Shown in pieces: positions 44,326 to 53,687 of a DNA stretch of 64,000 nt; position 1 is the first letter of the stretch, and each line of letters starts with the position of its first letter. Origin of the DNA: Gaetbulibacter_A sp043876815 (GTDB taxonomy: Bacteria; Bacteroidota; Bacteroidia; Flavobacteriales; Flavobacteriaceae); contig NZ_JBAWKA010000003.1 in the NCBI RefSeq assembly GCF_043876815.1, forward strand, positions 186,001-250,000, in the 5' to 3' direction. The notes under the pieces were generated by a model that worked only from the letters and a program-made list of their open reading frames with translations, did no database searches and was not told the origin of the DNA. Made by a program: the position numbers and the translations under genes.

Positions 44326-44409
44326 ACGAATTTTAATCTTAAAAATTTTAATTCAGGTGAAATCATCACAGTATTGTTAGAAAATATCGTGCCAAAAATT
44401 TTTTAATCA

Positions 44410-47007
44410 TTAAAATTGTTGTCCAATGATAAAGTGTGTTTCCCAACCATTTGAACCGCTAAGTCCTGGTAAATTATCAAAACCATAACCAAAATCAATA
44501 CCTAAAAGTCCGAAGGCCGGCATAAAAATACGAACTCCTAAACCGGTAGATCGTTTTAAGTTAAAGGGATCAAAATCTCTAAAACTGTTAAACGAATTAC
44601 CACCCTCTAAAAAGGCTAAACCATATATTTTGGCAGAGGCTTTTAACGTAATTGGATAACGTAATTCTAATGAGAACTTATTATAGATGGCACCACCATC
44701 CTGATTCGATAATGATTGATTAGGATAACCACGCAACTGGATCACCTCTCTACCATCTAGTGAGAAATTACCTAAACCATCACCACCCACAAAAAAGCGT
44801 TCAAAAGGAATAATACCTCTGTCGTTATTATAAGCGCCTAAAAAACCAAATTCTATACTTGGTCGTAATACCAAATCTTTAACAATTTGAGTGTACCAAT
44901 CTGCTTTGAAATTAATCTTATAGAATTCCAACCATTTGTAACGTTCCTGATCGATCTCAGCGATTCGGCCACTAGCGCCCTGTCTTTGAACATTCGTCGA
45001 GTTTACATCATTAATGATAGCCTGGTTATCGTCTCTTTCACTTTTTAAGCCTGCATAATCTACCTGATTGAGCAAAGAATAAGGTGGTGATAATTTTGCC
45101 TTAATGCTAAAATTCGAACCGCCTGTTGGATAAATAGGGTCTACACTGGTATTATTCCGTGTAAGACCAATGGTGTATGAAAAGTTGTTAGAATAACCAT
45201 CGCCGAAAGTAAATAATCCGGTGTTGTAATTGTTTAGATCGTAACGTTGAAATCCTAATGCCTGGGATAACACAAAATAGTCATCGGGAGCACTTAAACG
45301 CTTAGCTAATCCAAAAGTAATTCCGGTAATGTTAAAACTTTTACTTTTGTCGGCATTACGTGTTAAAGGATTCCATAAAAATTGTTTGGTATGTGATATT
45401 GATGTAGAAAACTGTACTGGACGTTTACCGCCTAACCAAGGTTCAGAAAATGAAAAACTATATGTTTGGAAGAATCGGCTGGCCTGAAGGCGAAGTGCTA
45501 ATTTTTGCCCATCACCCATAGGAATTGGTTTGTAGGCATCCTTTTTAAAGATATCTTTTATCGCAAAGTTGTTAAATGATAAACCTAAAGTACCAATAAA
45601 GCCACCACCACCGTAACCACCTTGCAATTCAATTTGGCTCGATCCTGTTTCCTTAACCGAATACTCCATATCGATGGTACCTTCTACAGGATTGGGGTTA
45701 TTAAAGTTTGGCGCTATTTCCTGAGCGTCAAAAAAGCCTAATTGTCCAAGTTCACGAACAGTACGTACCACATTGGCTTTACTGTAAAGTTCCCCAGGAC
45801 GTGTTCTCAATTCACGGTAAATAACATGGTCGTTGGTTTTATCATTCCCTACCACAGAAACCCTGTTGAAATAAGCAGGTTTTCCTTCAGTGATACGTAT
45901 CTCCATATCAATAATATTATTATCGGCACTGGTTTCAACGGCGTTAATGGTCGAAAATAAATAACCGCTGTTTTGGTAGAGGTTTGTTATATCGTTGGCA
46001 TCTGGTTTTGAATTATCTGCAATACGCTTCGCCAGAGCCACACCATTATAGGTATCTCCTTCTTTAATACGAAGAATACGATTTAAAAGAGCATCAGTGT
46101 AAGCTGTGTTTCCAATAAAACTAATGTCACCAAAAGTATATTTATTACCTTCCTCAAGTTTGATATTGACACTCACGGTTCTGTCGTTATTATAAATAAG
46201 ACTATCCGACAAAATACGTGCGTCTCGAAAACCATTTTCCTTATACTTATCGATGATGCTTTCCAGATCTTCCTTGTAATCTGCTTCAATATATTTGGAA
46301 CGTTTAAAAATACGGATTGGATTTATTTGCTTCGTATTTTTCATGCTTTTACGAAGTTTCTTACCACTTAAAACTTCATTTCCAATAAAGGTAATGTCCT
46401 TTACTTTTACCTTTTCACCCTTATCAATATTAATAACCATATTCACGCGACTCGTTGGTATAGAATCTTTTACTTCGATGGTATTAATATGAACCTTAGT
46501 ATTTAAAAATCCATCTTTTTTATATTTACTGGTAAGATAGTTTTTAGTGGTTGTAATAAGGTTTTCGGTAACCTTTGTGCCTTTGTCTAATTTGTTTTCT
46601 TTAATGATGTCTTCAAATTTAGACTTTTTAACACCGTTAATTTTGAGTTCATTTAACTGCGGAAGATCGGATAATCTAATTTCCAGATAGGCCACATTAC
46701 CTTCAGTATTTATAAGGTAAATATCAATATCATTAAAGAGCTTGGATTTCCATAATTTCTTGATGGCATCACTAATTTGTTCTCCCGGAATGGTAATTTC
46801 TTCGCCCTTACGTAAACCGGAATAAGCTATAATGGTTTGCTCGCTAAAACTGGTGTTTCCTTTTACAGTGATTTCGCCAAGAGTGAATTTATTGCCATTG
46901 GGATTTAAATCCTGAGCTTGAGCAATATAACTGCATGCTAATAGAATAAATGTTAGGCAGTATTTGAGGTATGTTTTAAAAGGTATAGTATTAGCTAATC
47001 TGCTCAC
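44410..47007 (-). CDS. bamA: Outer-membrane protein assembly factor BamA
   Basis: BamA folds beta-barrel proteins into the outer membrane. Five POTRA domains (about 25-425) precede the 16-strand surface antigen barrel, which ends with the aromatic signal HFIIGQQF. The open frame runs to 47121, but the first ATGs there lie inside uppS and give no signal peptide start. I prefer GTG 47007, which overlaps the uppS stop by 17 bases and gives a clean signal peptide beginning SRLANTIPFK and ending YIAQAQ. Neighbours uppS and two OmpH chaperones fit envelope assembly. Confidence 0.94.
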   Translation of the reverse strand: MSRLANTIPFKTYLKYCLTFILLACSYIAQAQDLNPNGNKFTLGEITVKGNTSFSEQTIIAYSGLRKGEEITIPGEQISDAIKKLWKSKLFNDIDIYLINTEGNVAYLEIRLSDLPQLNELKINGVKKSKFEDIIKENKLDKGTKVTENLITTTKNYLTSKYKKDGFLNTKVHINTIEVKDSIPTSRVNMVINIDKGEKVKVKDITFIGNEVLSGKKLRKSMKNTKQINPIRIFKRSKYIEADYKEDLESIIDKYKENGFRDARILSDSLIYNNDRTVSVNIKLEEGNKYTFGDISFIGNTAYTDALLNRILRIKEGDTYNGVALAKRIADNSKPDANDITNLYQNSGYLFSTINAVETSADNNIIDMEIRITEGKPAYFNRVSVVGNDKTNDHVIYRELRTRPGELYSKANVVRTVRELGQLGFFDAQEIAPNFNNPNPVEGTIDMEYSVKETGSSQIELQGGYGGGGFIGTLGLSFNNFAIKDIFKKDAYKPIPMGDGQKLALRLQASRFFQTYSFSFSEPWLGGKRPVQFSTSISHTKQFLWNPLTRNADKSKSFNITGITFGLAKRLSAPDDYFVLSQALGFQRYDLNNYNTGLFTFGDGYSNNFSYTIGLTRNNTSVDPIYPTGGSNFSIKAKLSPPYSLLNQVDYAGLKSERDDNQAIINDVNSTNVQRQGASGRIAEIDQERYKWLEFYKINFKADWYTQIVKDLVLRPSIEFGFLGAYNNDRGIIPFERFFVGGDGLGNFSLDGREVIQLRGYPNQSLSNQDGGAIYNKFSLELRYPITLKASAKIYGLAFLEGGNSFNSFRDFDPFNLKRSTGLGVRIFMPAFGLLGIDFGYGFDNLPGLSGSNGWETHFIIGQQF

Positions 47008-47731
47008 TTGTTTTCCCAAATCTTCGTTCTCTTTGTTGATATTCAATAATAGCTTCATACAAATGCTGTTTCGTAAAATCAGGCCAAAGCACATTTGTAA
47101 AATATAATTCGGCATAAGCAATTTGCCAGAGCAAAAAATTGCTTATTCGCTGTTCGCCGCTAGTTCTAATCAGCAAATCTACATCTGGTAAATTTCGCGT
47201 GTAAAGATGCTCATTAATAATTGATTCATCAATTTTTTTTGGCGAAATTATATTATTTTTAACTTTAATACTAATTTCTTTAACAGTGTTTATTAATTCT
47301 TCTCGCGAACCGTAGCTTAGTGCTAGGGTCAGGGTCATTTTATCATTGTCTTTTGTTTTCTCTATAACCTCGGTTAACTCATTGAAGACTTTTTTTGGTA
47401 AGGTTTTTAAATTTCCAATGGCCTTTAATCGAATTTCATTTTCCTGAAGATTTTTTATTTCTTTTTTTAAGGATGACACCAAAAGCTTCATTAAAGTTTC
47501 AACTTCCATTTTAGGACGGTTCCAGTTTTCGGTTGAAAAGGCATAAAGTGTAATATTAGGGATGCCTAATTCGCCGGAAGCTTCCACAACTTCGCGCACG
47601 GCTTTAGCTCCATTTTCATGCCCAAAAACGCGCATCATACCTTTTTGTTTTGCCCAGCGCCCGTTGCCATCCATAATAATGGCCAGATGTTGTGGTAAAT
47701 TTTCAGTATTGATACGTTCTTTTAAATCCAT
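46991..47731 (-). CDS. uppS: Undecaprenyl diphosphate synthase
   Basis: This cis-prenyltransferase of about 246 residues makes the C55 lipid carrier for peptidoglycan and O-antigen. HLAIIMDGNGRWAKQKG (catalytic Asp), GHENGAK, FSTENWNRP and the C-terminal RTSGEQRISNFLLWQ are all conserved. The frame is open to 47764, but that ATG lies within the DUF6089 gene; ATG 47731, one base after its stop codon, gives the normal N-terminus. The 3' end overlaps the proposed bamA start, so the genes are coupled. Confidence 0.96.
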   Translation of the reverse strand: MDLKERINTENLPQHLAIIMDGNGRWAKQKGMMRVFGHENGAKAVREVVEASGELGIPNITLYAFSTENWNRPKMEVETLMKLLVSSLKKEIKNLQENEIRLKAIGNLKTLPKKVFNELTEVIEKTKDNDKMTLTLALSYGSREELINTVKEISIKVKNNIISPKKIDESIINEHLYTRNLPDVDLLIRTSGEQRISNFLLWQIAYAELYFTNVLWPDFTKQHLYEAIIEYQQRERRFGKTSEQIS

Positions 47732-47732
47732 T

Positions 47733-48419
47733 TTATTGATGACAGTAACATGGGTTTTCCCCAAAAGTATAGGTTATTGTAATTCCGGAAAATACATACC
47801 AGTCATTATTATTAATATTTCCGAAGCGGTATTGTTGGAAAGCAGCATCATTAGGGTTACTGCCATCCAGAGCATCTGTAAATGTATATCGGGCTCCAAC
47901 TTCAACACCAATTACGAAGTTACCCAAAAAATTGGTCTTCACACCCAATGTCATGGGAATTCCGTACGACCAGGTCTTAGAGTTTAAAGGTGTTTGAGCA
48001 CCGTTCAAATAATAGTATTCATCAAATCGAAAAGCACTTAGTCCCGAATATAAATAAGGCGTTATCATGGGGTAACCAGAATGCAAATCAAAATCAATAA
48101 AGGTGAATTCCAAGCCGGCAGAAACTTCAAGTAGATTACTTTCAAAGTCATAATTCCTTTGTATACGGCGCGGATCATCCGACTTACTGTCAAAAGTTTC
48201 AACATCGGAATAAATTACTGAAAGACGCCAGGAATGTCTGGAGCTAATATTTAGTTTATACATTAAACCCAGAGCCAAATTATTCGGGCTGATGTAATTT
48301 GTTGCTCCCACATCAGTAATAAGATTACTACCTCCAGCAAATACCCCAATTTCATGAATTTGAGAGAAACTCAGCTGTAAACTTAGGAAGCTTATAATTA
48401 AAATCGTTGACTGCCTCAT
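47733..48419 (-). CDS. DUF6089 outer-membrane beta-barrel protein
   Basis: This 228-residue protein has a signal peptide ending near LSFSQ. It then alternates hydrophobic strands with turns: GVFAGGSNLITDVGATNYI near the start, SWSYGIPMTLGV-like strands in the middle, and GITITYTFGENPCYCHQ at the end. The family is confined to Bacteroidota and lies next to uppS and bamA in many genomes. Function is unknown; its position suggests a structural outer-membrane protein. The C-terminal CYCH is an oddity. Confidence 0.85.
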   Translation of the reverse strand: MRQSTILIISFLSLQLSFSQIHEIGVFAGGSNLITDVGATNYISPNNLALGLMYKLNISSRHSWRLSVIYSDVETFDSKSDDPRRIQRNYDFESNLLEVSAGLEFTFIDFDLHSGYPMITPYLYSGLSAFRFDEYYYLNGAQTPLNSKTWSYGIPMTLGVKTNFLGNFVIGVEVGARYTFTDALDGSNPNDAAFQQYRFGNINNNDWYVFSGITITYTFGENPCYCHQ

Positions 48420-48436
48420 AGATATTAAAAAGTTTG

Positions 48437-48444
48437 CAAATATA
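48437..48444 (-). promoter_or_regulatory. Promoter for the DUF6089-uppS-bamA block
   Basis: On the minus strand the -7 box reads TATATTTG, 17 bases before the start codon, with a TTG at 48466-48468 about 21 bases further upstream. It sits just below nadK. Confidence 0.6.
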
Positions 48445-48522
48445 ACAAATATGCCGAGCCCATAACAATCTGAGCTCGATTGTATGGATTAAAACAGGAT
48501 TTATGTTAATTTATTGTTTTGA

Positions 48523-49410
48523 TTAGTTTCGGTTGTCTTCGCCCCAAAGGAGTTTCTTCCTTAGAGTTACAAGAAAACTTTCGTTCAGAAGGTCAATCAT
48601 CTTGATTTTGAAATCAGCCTTTTTAAGGGTGATGATCGTACCATTTTCTAAAGTTGCAATCCTGGAATCTAAAGAGATTAAATGACTATTTTCTCTGCCA
48701 TCCACTTTGAGTTGAATTACGGTAGAATCGGGTATCGCCAAAGGGCGTGCACTTAGGTTGTGCGGGGCAATTGGGGTAAGCACAAAGGTATTGGTGCCCG
48801 GAGTAATCACAGGGCCTCCACAACTTAATGAATAGCCGGTAGAGCCTGTTGGTGTTGATACAATTAGGCCATCACTCCAATAAGTTGTTAAATATTCGCC
48901 ATCTAAAAAGGTTTCTACATTAATCATCGAGGTGGTATTTTTTCTGCTTACAGCCACTTCGTTCAAGGCAAAATTTAAAGCTGAAACGTCTTTATTTCCG
49001 GAGGAGGTTTCTACGGAGAGTAAACTGCGTTCCGAAATACGGTATTTTCCAGCGATGATGTCTTTAAAGGCATTTTCAATTTCATTCACCGAAACGGTTG
49101 CTAAAAATCCGAGACGTCCGGTATTAATGCCAATTATGGGAATATCTTTATCTTTCACGAAGGTAATGGCACGCAAAATAGTACCATCACCACCCACACT
49201 TACTAATAGATCAAAGCTATTATCAAGGGTGTCAAAAGTTTTTAGGGAAAAGTAATCTTTGCTGTTTTGAGATTCGTTTATGATCAATTTCAGGAATTCG
49301 GTCTCAATGTAGGCATCAATGTCATTATTCAACAAATAATGAAACAGTGTTTCAACCGACTCCGTTGTGGTGGCATTGTAAAATCGACCAAATACAGCAA
49401 CTTTCATCAT
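48523..49410 (-). CDS. nadK: NAD kinase
   Basis: This 295-residue enzyme phosphorylates NAD to NADP. The catalytic GGDGT in LLVSVGGDGTILRA, GINTGRLGFLATV, the NE/D motif region (NFALNEVAV) and the TPTGSTGYSLSCGGP substrate-binding segment are all present. It starts at 49410 (or the next ATG, 49407), sharing one base with the stop codon of the CBS-domain gene. NADPH demand links it loosely to MaeB and UppS neighbours, but this is position only. Confidence 0.96.
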   Translation of the reverse strand: MMKVAVFGRFYNATTTESVETLFHYLLNNDIDAYIETEFLKLIINESQNSKDYFSLKTFDTLDNSFDLLVSVGGDGTILRAITFVKDKDIPIIGINTGRLGFLATVSVNEIENAFKDIIAGKYRISERSLLSVETSSGNKDVSALNFALNEVAVSRKNTTSMINVETFLDGEYLTTYWSDGLIVSTPTGSTGYSLSCGGPVITPGTNTFVLTPIAPHNLSARPLAIPDSTVIQLKVDGRENSHLISLDSRIATLENGTIITLKKADFKIKMIDLLNESFLVTLRKKLLWGEDNRN

Positions 49411-50069
49411 TATATATCCAGATATTTTTTTAAATAGTTCGACCGTTCTTTTAAACTTTCAACATAACTGTCCTCATCATGATCTGAAACGATGATATAA
49501 GAGTATCGCCGAAAGGTTTGAATGATATCACTCAGGGTCGTCTGTCCAATTTTTAAAGTAATTTGAACCAGATCAGTATTCATATGAGAAATAAAAGCCC
49601 CTAATAGTTTACCATCATTTGATTCTACAATCTGGCTGATCTCACTAAAAGAATAATCATTTATGCCTTTTTCAACAACTAAAATACCACCGGCTTCAGA
49701 GAAAAAAGGTGATTCGCTAAACAACCCGATAATATCATTAAGCTCATAATATCCTAGGTAATCATTATGGCCATTTAATACGGGCATAATATTGGCGTTG
49801 TTTACAGCAAAAGCTTCCAGAATATCTAGCCAGGGTGTAGTGTCCCGAACATAGAAATCTTCTAACGAATACAGAAACTCCTTGATTGGTTTATCGCCTT
49901 CAAAGCAATGAGCGTCTGTTTCGAAAAACGATCCTATAAAAACACCGCTCTCATTCTGGATGGGAATGTGCGAATATGTCAGCTGATTGAAAAGCTGTTG
50001 CAATTCACCCATATTACTCTCTACCGAGATGGGTTTGATGTCATTAATGATGTAATTCGAAAGTGTCAT
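49410..50069 (-). CDS. CBS domain-containing protein
   Basis: This protein of about 219 residues has two CBS domains at the N-terminal half: LSNYIINDIKPISVESNMGELQQLF... and DTTPWLDILEAFAVNNANIMPVL. A C-terminal ACT-like/regulatory part follows (about 140-219). The open frame begins at 50102, but ATG 50069 (MTLSNYI) gives the usual start. CBS pairs bind adenosyl nucleotides; with nadK directly downstream and overlapping, it may regulate NAD kinase. That is inference; the ligand is unknown. Confidence 0.85.
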   Translation of the reverse strand: MTLSNYIINDIKPISVESNMGELQQLFNQLTYSHIPIQNESGVFIGSFFETDAHCFEGDKPIKEFLYSLEDFYVRDTTPWLDILEAFAVNNANIMPVLNGHNDYLGYYELNDIIGLFSESPFFSEAGGILVVEKGINDYSFSEISQIVESNDGKLLGAFISHMNTDLVQITLKIGQTTLSDIIQTFRRYSYIIVSDHDEDSYVESLKERSNYLKKYLDI

Positions 50070-50131
50070 TTGTCTTGAAAACTTGTATTGCAAATTAATC
50101 AAAAAAATAGCAAAAACGGCCTTCTAGTTTG

Positions 50132-50139
50132 TATTTTTG
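50132..50139 (+). promoter_or_regulatory. -7 box for pdxJ
   Basis: TATTTTTG ends 11 bases before the first of three consecutive ATG codons (50151, 50154, 50157). The leader is very short. Confidence 0.6.
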
Positions 50140-50156
50140 CGTTTAAATTAATGATG

Positions 50157-50870
50157 ATGACAAAGTTAAGTGTAAATATCAACAAGATAGCTACATTGCG
50201 GAATTCTCGAGGTGGCGATGTGCCAAATGTGGTTCAATTTGCTAAAGACGCCCAACGTTTTGGGGCGCAAGGAATTACTATTCATCCGAGACCGGACGAA
50301 CGCCATATTCGCTATCAGGATGCACGAGATTTAAAACCGGAAGTCTATACCGAGTTCAATATTGAAGGAAACCCTGTTGATAAATTTGTAGATCTGGTTT
50401 TAGAAGTAAAACCAACACAGGTTACATTGGTGCCCGATGCCGTAGATGCTATAACCAGTAATGCCGGTTGGGATACCATTAAACACAAGGATTTTTTGGT
50501 GGAAGTGATTAAGGAATTCCAAAAAAATGGTATTCGTACCTCTATTTTTGTTGATCCTGTTTTAAAGCAGATTGAAGGCGCTCAGGCAACAGGAACTGAC
50601 AGGATTGAGTTGTATACCGAATCGTTTGCTCATCAATATAGTCTGGGAAATAAAGATGGTGTGAAACCTTATGTTGAAGCTGCTGAACTTGCCGGTAAAT
50701 TAGGATTGGGCATTAATGCCGGGCATGATCTTTCCTTAGAGAACATCAAGTTTTTCAAATCACAAATACCAAATTTATTGGAAGTGTCTATAGGGCATGC
50801 ACTTATCGCCGAAAGTTTGTATCTAGGCGTGGAGAATGTGATTCAAATGTATTTACAAAAATTGAAGTAA
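50157..50870 (+). CDS. pdxJ: Pyridoxine 5'-phosphate synthase
   Basis: This 237-residue TIM-barrel enzyme condenses 3-amino-2-oxopropyl phosphate with deoxyxylulose 5-phosphate to pyridoxine phosphate (vitamin B6). LSVNINKIATLRNSRGG, ITIHPRPDERHI, VTLVPD and GLGINAGHDLSLEN are characteristic. The frame is open from 50088, but the -7 box at 50132 rules out translation from there; three ATGs in a row begin at 50151, and 50157 gives the canonical start. The stop overlaps the ATG of the next gene by one base. Confidence 0.96.
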   Translation: MTKLSVNINKIATLRNSRGGDVPNVVQFAKDAQRFGAQGITIHPRPDERHIRYQDARDLKPEVYTEFNIEGNPVDKFVDLVLEVKPTQVTLVPDAVDAITSNAGWDTIKHKDFLVEVIKEFQKNGIRTSIFVDPVLKQIEGAQATGTDRIELYTESFAHQYSLGNKDGVKPYVEAAELAGKLGLGINAGHDLSLENIKFFKSQIPNLLEVSIGHALIAESLYLGVENVIQMYLQKLK

Positions 50871-51634
50871 TGGAATTATACTCGAATATAATTGGAGAAG
50901 GAAAACCATTTATTATTCTACATGGTTTCTTAGGAATGGGAGACAATTGGAAAACTCTTGGTAAAGAATTCAGCGAGGCCGGATTTCAGGTGCATCTCGT
51001 TGATCAGCGGAATCACGGGCGTAGTTCCTGGAGTGATACTTTTAATTATGAAGTAATGGCCGAGGACCTCAAGGGCTATTGCGATAAAAACAATATAAAG
51101 GATATGGTATTGATGGGGCATTCCATGGGCGGGAAAACAGCCATGTTATTTGCAACGCTTTATTCGGAATATATTGATAAACTGATTATTGCGGATATAT
51201 CGCCGCGATTTTATCCGGTACACCACGATGCTATATTGAACGGCCTCAGTGCTCTGGATTTTGATGCGATAGAAAGCCGAGGTGAAGCCGATGAAGCTTT
51301 GAGTGCTTATATTAAAGATGTCGGGATACGTCAATTCTTACTCAAAAATTTATATTGGAAGGAAAAAGGACGCTTGGACTTGCGCATGAATTTAGAGGTG
51401 TTAGACAGGGAAGTGGCTGAGGTTGGAGAAGCCTTACCATCCTATGCGACCTATAATAAGGACACCTTATTTTTGCGAGGCGATCGTTCCGAATATATTG
51501 GTGTTGATGATGAAGCCAACATTAAAAACTATTTTCCAAAAGCGGTTATAGAAACAATTCCGAATGCCGGGCATTGGCTGCATGCGGAAAATCCGGAAGC
51601 TTTTTACGACGCCGTAATGTCGTTTATTAAATAG
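50870..51634 (+). CDS. Alpha/beta hydrolase (YbfF-like esterase)
   Basis: This 254-residue alpha/beta hydrolase has the nucleophile elbow GHSMGG (about residue 85), the oxyanion segment LHGFLGMGDNW and the C-terminal catalytic histidine in GHWLHAENP; the acid residue is likely in the DRSEYIG region. It matches the YbfF group of acyl-CoA/lipid esterases. Its ATG shares a base with the pdxJ stop, so they are coupled. Substrate is unknown. Confidence 0.9.
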   Translation: MELYSNIIGEGKPFIILHGFLGMGDNWKTLGKEFSEAGFQVHLVDQRNHGRSSWSDTFNYEVMAEDLKGYCDKNNIKDMVLMGHSMGGKTAMLFATLYSEYIDKLIIADISPRFYPVHHDAILNGLSALDFDAIESRGEADEALSAYIKDVGIRQFLLKNLYWKEKGRLDLRMNLEVLDREVAEVGEALPSYATYNKDTLFLRGDRSEYIGVDDEANIKNYFPKAVIETIPNAGHWLHAENPEAFYDAVMSFIK

Positions 51635-51672
51635 TTTTTGTAATTTTAAGAACATACAAATCAAATTAGTTC

Positions 51673-52020
51673 ATGAAACTCCTTATCAGATTATTACTCA
51701 ATGCTATAATTGTTTTTGCCCTTGCCAACCTTTTAAGTGGTGTCACTCTTGATGGTTACGGTACTGCTGTTATTGTAGCGCTTGTCCTTTCTATTCTTAA
51801 TTTATTAGTAAAACCCATTCTGGTGATATTCACCTTACCCATAACAGTTCTAACACTTGGTCTTTTTCTTTTGGTAATTAATGCGCTTATTATTTTAATT
51901 GCCGACAATTTGATCCAGGGCTTTGCCGTGAACAGCTTCTGGACAGCCTTGTTATTCAGTATACTACTATCTATTTTTCAATCCATTTTATATTCTACGC
52001 TTAAAGAAGAGAAGGGATAA
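51673..52020 (+). CDS. Phage holin family (PF04020) small membrane protein
   Basis: This 115-residue protein has four hydrophobic helices filling most of the sequence, with short loops, and matches the YvlD/holin-superfamily IV group found in nonphage bacterial genomes. The name should not be taken as evidence of a phage here; no phage gene lies nearby. Function is unknown; relatives in Gram-positives respond to envelope stress. It lies 38 bases after the hydrolase gene. Confidence 0.82.
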   Translation: MKLLIRLLLNAIIVFALANLLSGVTLDGYGTAVIVALVLSILNLLVKPILVIFTLPITVLTLGLFLLVINALIILIADNLIQGFAVNSFWTALLFSILLSIFQSILYSTLKEEKG

Positions 52021-52024
52021 TCTT

Positions 52025-52055
52025 GGATATTTTTATGATATCCGGTATTCTTTTT
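52025..52055 (+). terminator. Weak possible terminator before tig
   Basis: GGATAT/ATATCC (52025-52030 with 52038-52043) closes a 7-base loop; a T-run follows after 6 bases. The stem is short and A/T-rich. Confidence 0.35.
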
Positions 52056-52117
52056 TGCTTATTATGGCATCATTAAAAAGGGTCAGGGAAATCCCATAAA
52101 ATCAACTATTTAAAAAC

Positions 52118-52148
52118 TTTGTTGCGATGTAAAAATGTATTATTTTTG
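52118..52148 (+). promoter_or_regulatory. Full Bacteroidota promoter for tig
   Basis: TTTG (52118-52121), a 19-base spacer and TATTTTTG (52141-52148) match the consensus exactly. The leader to the ATG at 52215 is about 60 bases. Confidence 0.8.
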
Positions 52149-52214
52149 CATCCCAATTTTTGGCTATTCAGGTAGTCGTTTGTTAAATACCTAAAAGGTT
52201 TATATCATTAAAGC

Positions 52215-53543
52215 ATGAATATTACAAGAGAAAACGTAGATGCGTTAAACGCCGTAGTGAAAGTGGATATCGCTAAAGAAGATTACAGCGATAAGGTGGA
52301 GAAAATATTATCAGATTACCGCAAAACCGCTAATATTCCCGGTTTCAGAAAAGGGCATGTGCCTATGGGAATGGTTAAAAAGCAATATGGAAAAGCGGTA
52401 TTGGTAGATGAGGTTAACAAGCTATTGCAGGATGCTCTTAACAAATATCTAACCGAAGAAAAATTAGATGTTCTTGGGCAACCACTTCCAAAACAACAGG
52501 ATAATATCGACTGGAATGGTGATGGTTTTACCTTTGAATTCGAATTAGGTCTGGCGCCTGAATTTGAGGTGAAGCTAAAAAGTAAAAAACCAATCACACA
52601 TTATCATATCATTGCCGATGATAAAATGATCAACGAGCAAGTAGAGAATATGCAGAAGCAGTACGGAAAACTGGTACCTGAACAAGAAGTTCAAAAAGAA
52701 AGTGAGATTACCGGAACCTTCGTAAATGAAGAACGTGACATTGAAAATAAAGTAACTTTAACCTTGGATAAATTCAAAGGTAAGGCTACGGCTAAAAATT
52801 TTATCGGTGCTAAGGTTGGCGATACTATTGAATTAAAAACAAAAGGTCTTTATGAAGATGACCACGAATTGATGCATGCCTTAAAATTAAGTCATGATGA
52901 GGTTCATGGATTGGATATTCTGGTTACTTTTACTATTTCAGAGATCAACAAAAGAGAATTAGCAGACCTGGATCAGGAGCTTTTCGATAAGTTGTTTGGT
53001 AAAGATGTCGTGAAGACTGTTTCAGAACTTAAAGAAAAGATCAAGGAAGATGCCGAGAAACAATTCGTTCAACAATCTGATCAAAAGTTATTGAACGACG
53101 TAACAGAGTATTTAGTTGAAAACACTAAGTTCGATCTTCCAGCTGAGTTCTTAACAAAATGGTTACAAACTGCTGGTGAAAATGAAATGGATATCGAGCA
53201 GGCGAAAGAAGAATATGAAAAATCAGAAAAGAGTTTACGTTATCAGTTGATCGAAGGTAAACTGATCGAGGAGAATGATATCAAGGTGACTATGGAAGAT
53301 ATCAAGGGTCACGCCAGAAAAATGATCAAAGCTCAAATGGCACAATTTGGCCAGATGAACCCTTCTGATAAAGAACTGGATGATATCGCAGCGCGTGTAT
53401 TGTCAAATCAAGATGAAGCACGTCGTATTTCCGAGCAATTGATAAGCCAGAAACTACTCGAACTGTATAAAGAAAAAGCAAACATTAAGGAAAAGGAATT
53501 GAGTTACGAAAAGTTTGTTAAAGAAGTTTACGGTGACAAGTAA
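52215..53543 (+). CDS. tig: Trigger factor chaperone
   Basis: This 442-residue ribosome-bound chaperone meets nascent chains at the exit tunnel. The ribosome-binding signature is GFRKGHVPMGMVKKQYG (about 38-54). A PPIase-like middle domain is present but lacks a clear FKBP active-site pattern, as is common in Bacteroidota. Long helical arms of the C-terminal chaperone domain follow. It has its own strong promoter and a terminator before clpP, yet the gene order tig-clpP-clpX is kept as in many bacteria. Confidence 0.94.
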   Translation: MNITRENVDALNAVVKVDIAKEDYSDKVEKILSDYRKTANIPGFRKGHVPMGMVKKQYGKAVLVDEVNKLLQDALNKYLTEEKLDVLGQPLPKQQDNIDWNGDGFTFEFELGLAPEFEVKLKSKKPITHYHIIADDKMINEQVENMQKQYGKLVPEQEVQKESEITGTFVNEERDIENKVTLTLDKFKGKATAKNFIGAKVGDTIELKTKGLYEDDHELMHALKLSHDEVHGLDILVTFTISEINKRELADLDQELFDKLFGKDVVKTVSELKEKIKEDAEKQFVQQSDQKLLNDVTEYLVENTKFDLPAEFLTKWLQTAGENEMDIEQAKEEYEKSEKSLRYQLIEGKLIEENDIKVTMEDIKGHARKMIKAQMAQFGQMNPSDKELDDIAARVLSNQDEARRISEQLISQKLLELYKEKANIKEKELSYEKFVKEVYGDK

Positions 53544-53569
53544 GTAAATAATAATTCACTATATTTAGG

Positions 53570-53602
53570 GCGTTTAAATCGTAGAGGTTTAAACGCTTTT
53601 TT
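53570..53602 (+). terminator. Rho-independent terminator after tig
   Basis: A 9-bp stem GCGTTTAAA/TTTAAACGC (53570-53578 with 53588-53596) has a 9-base loop and is followed by a T-run. Confidence 0.85.
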
Positions 53603-53687
53603 ATTCTCAAATCAACTGCAAAACCACAGGGCTTTCAACAGTTTTTTTAGAATCAATTATTAATTTAAATTTTAGAGTAAACAAACG

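Noticed and set aside
51673..52020. Phage holin
   Set aside because: The family name is historical; no lysis or phage genes are nearby, and this family is common in non-phage genomes.
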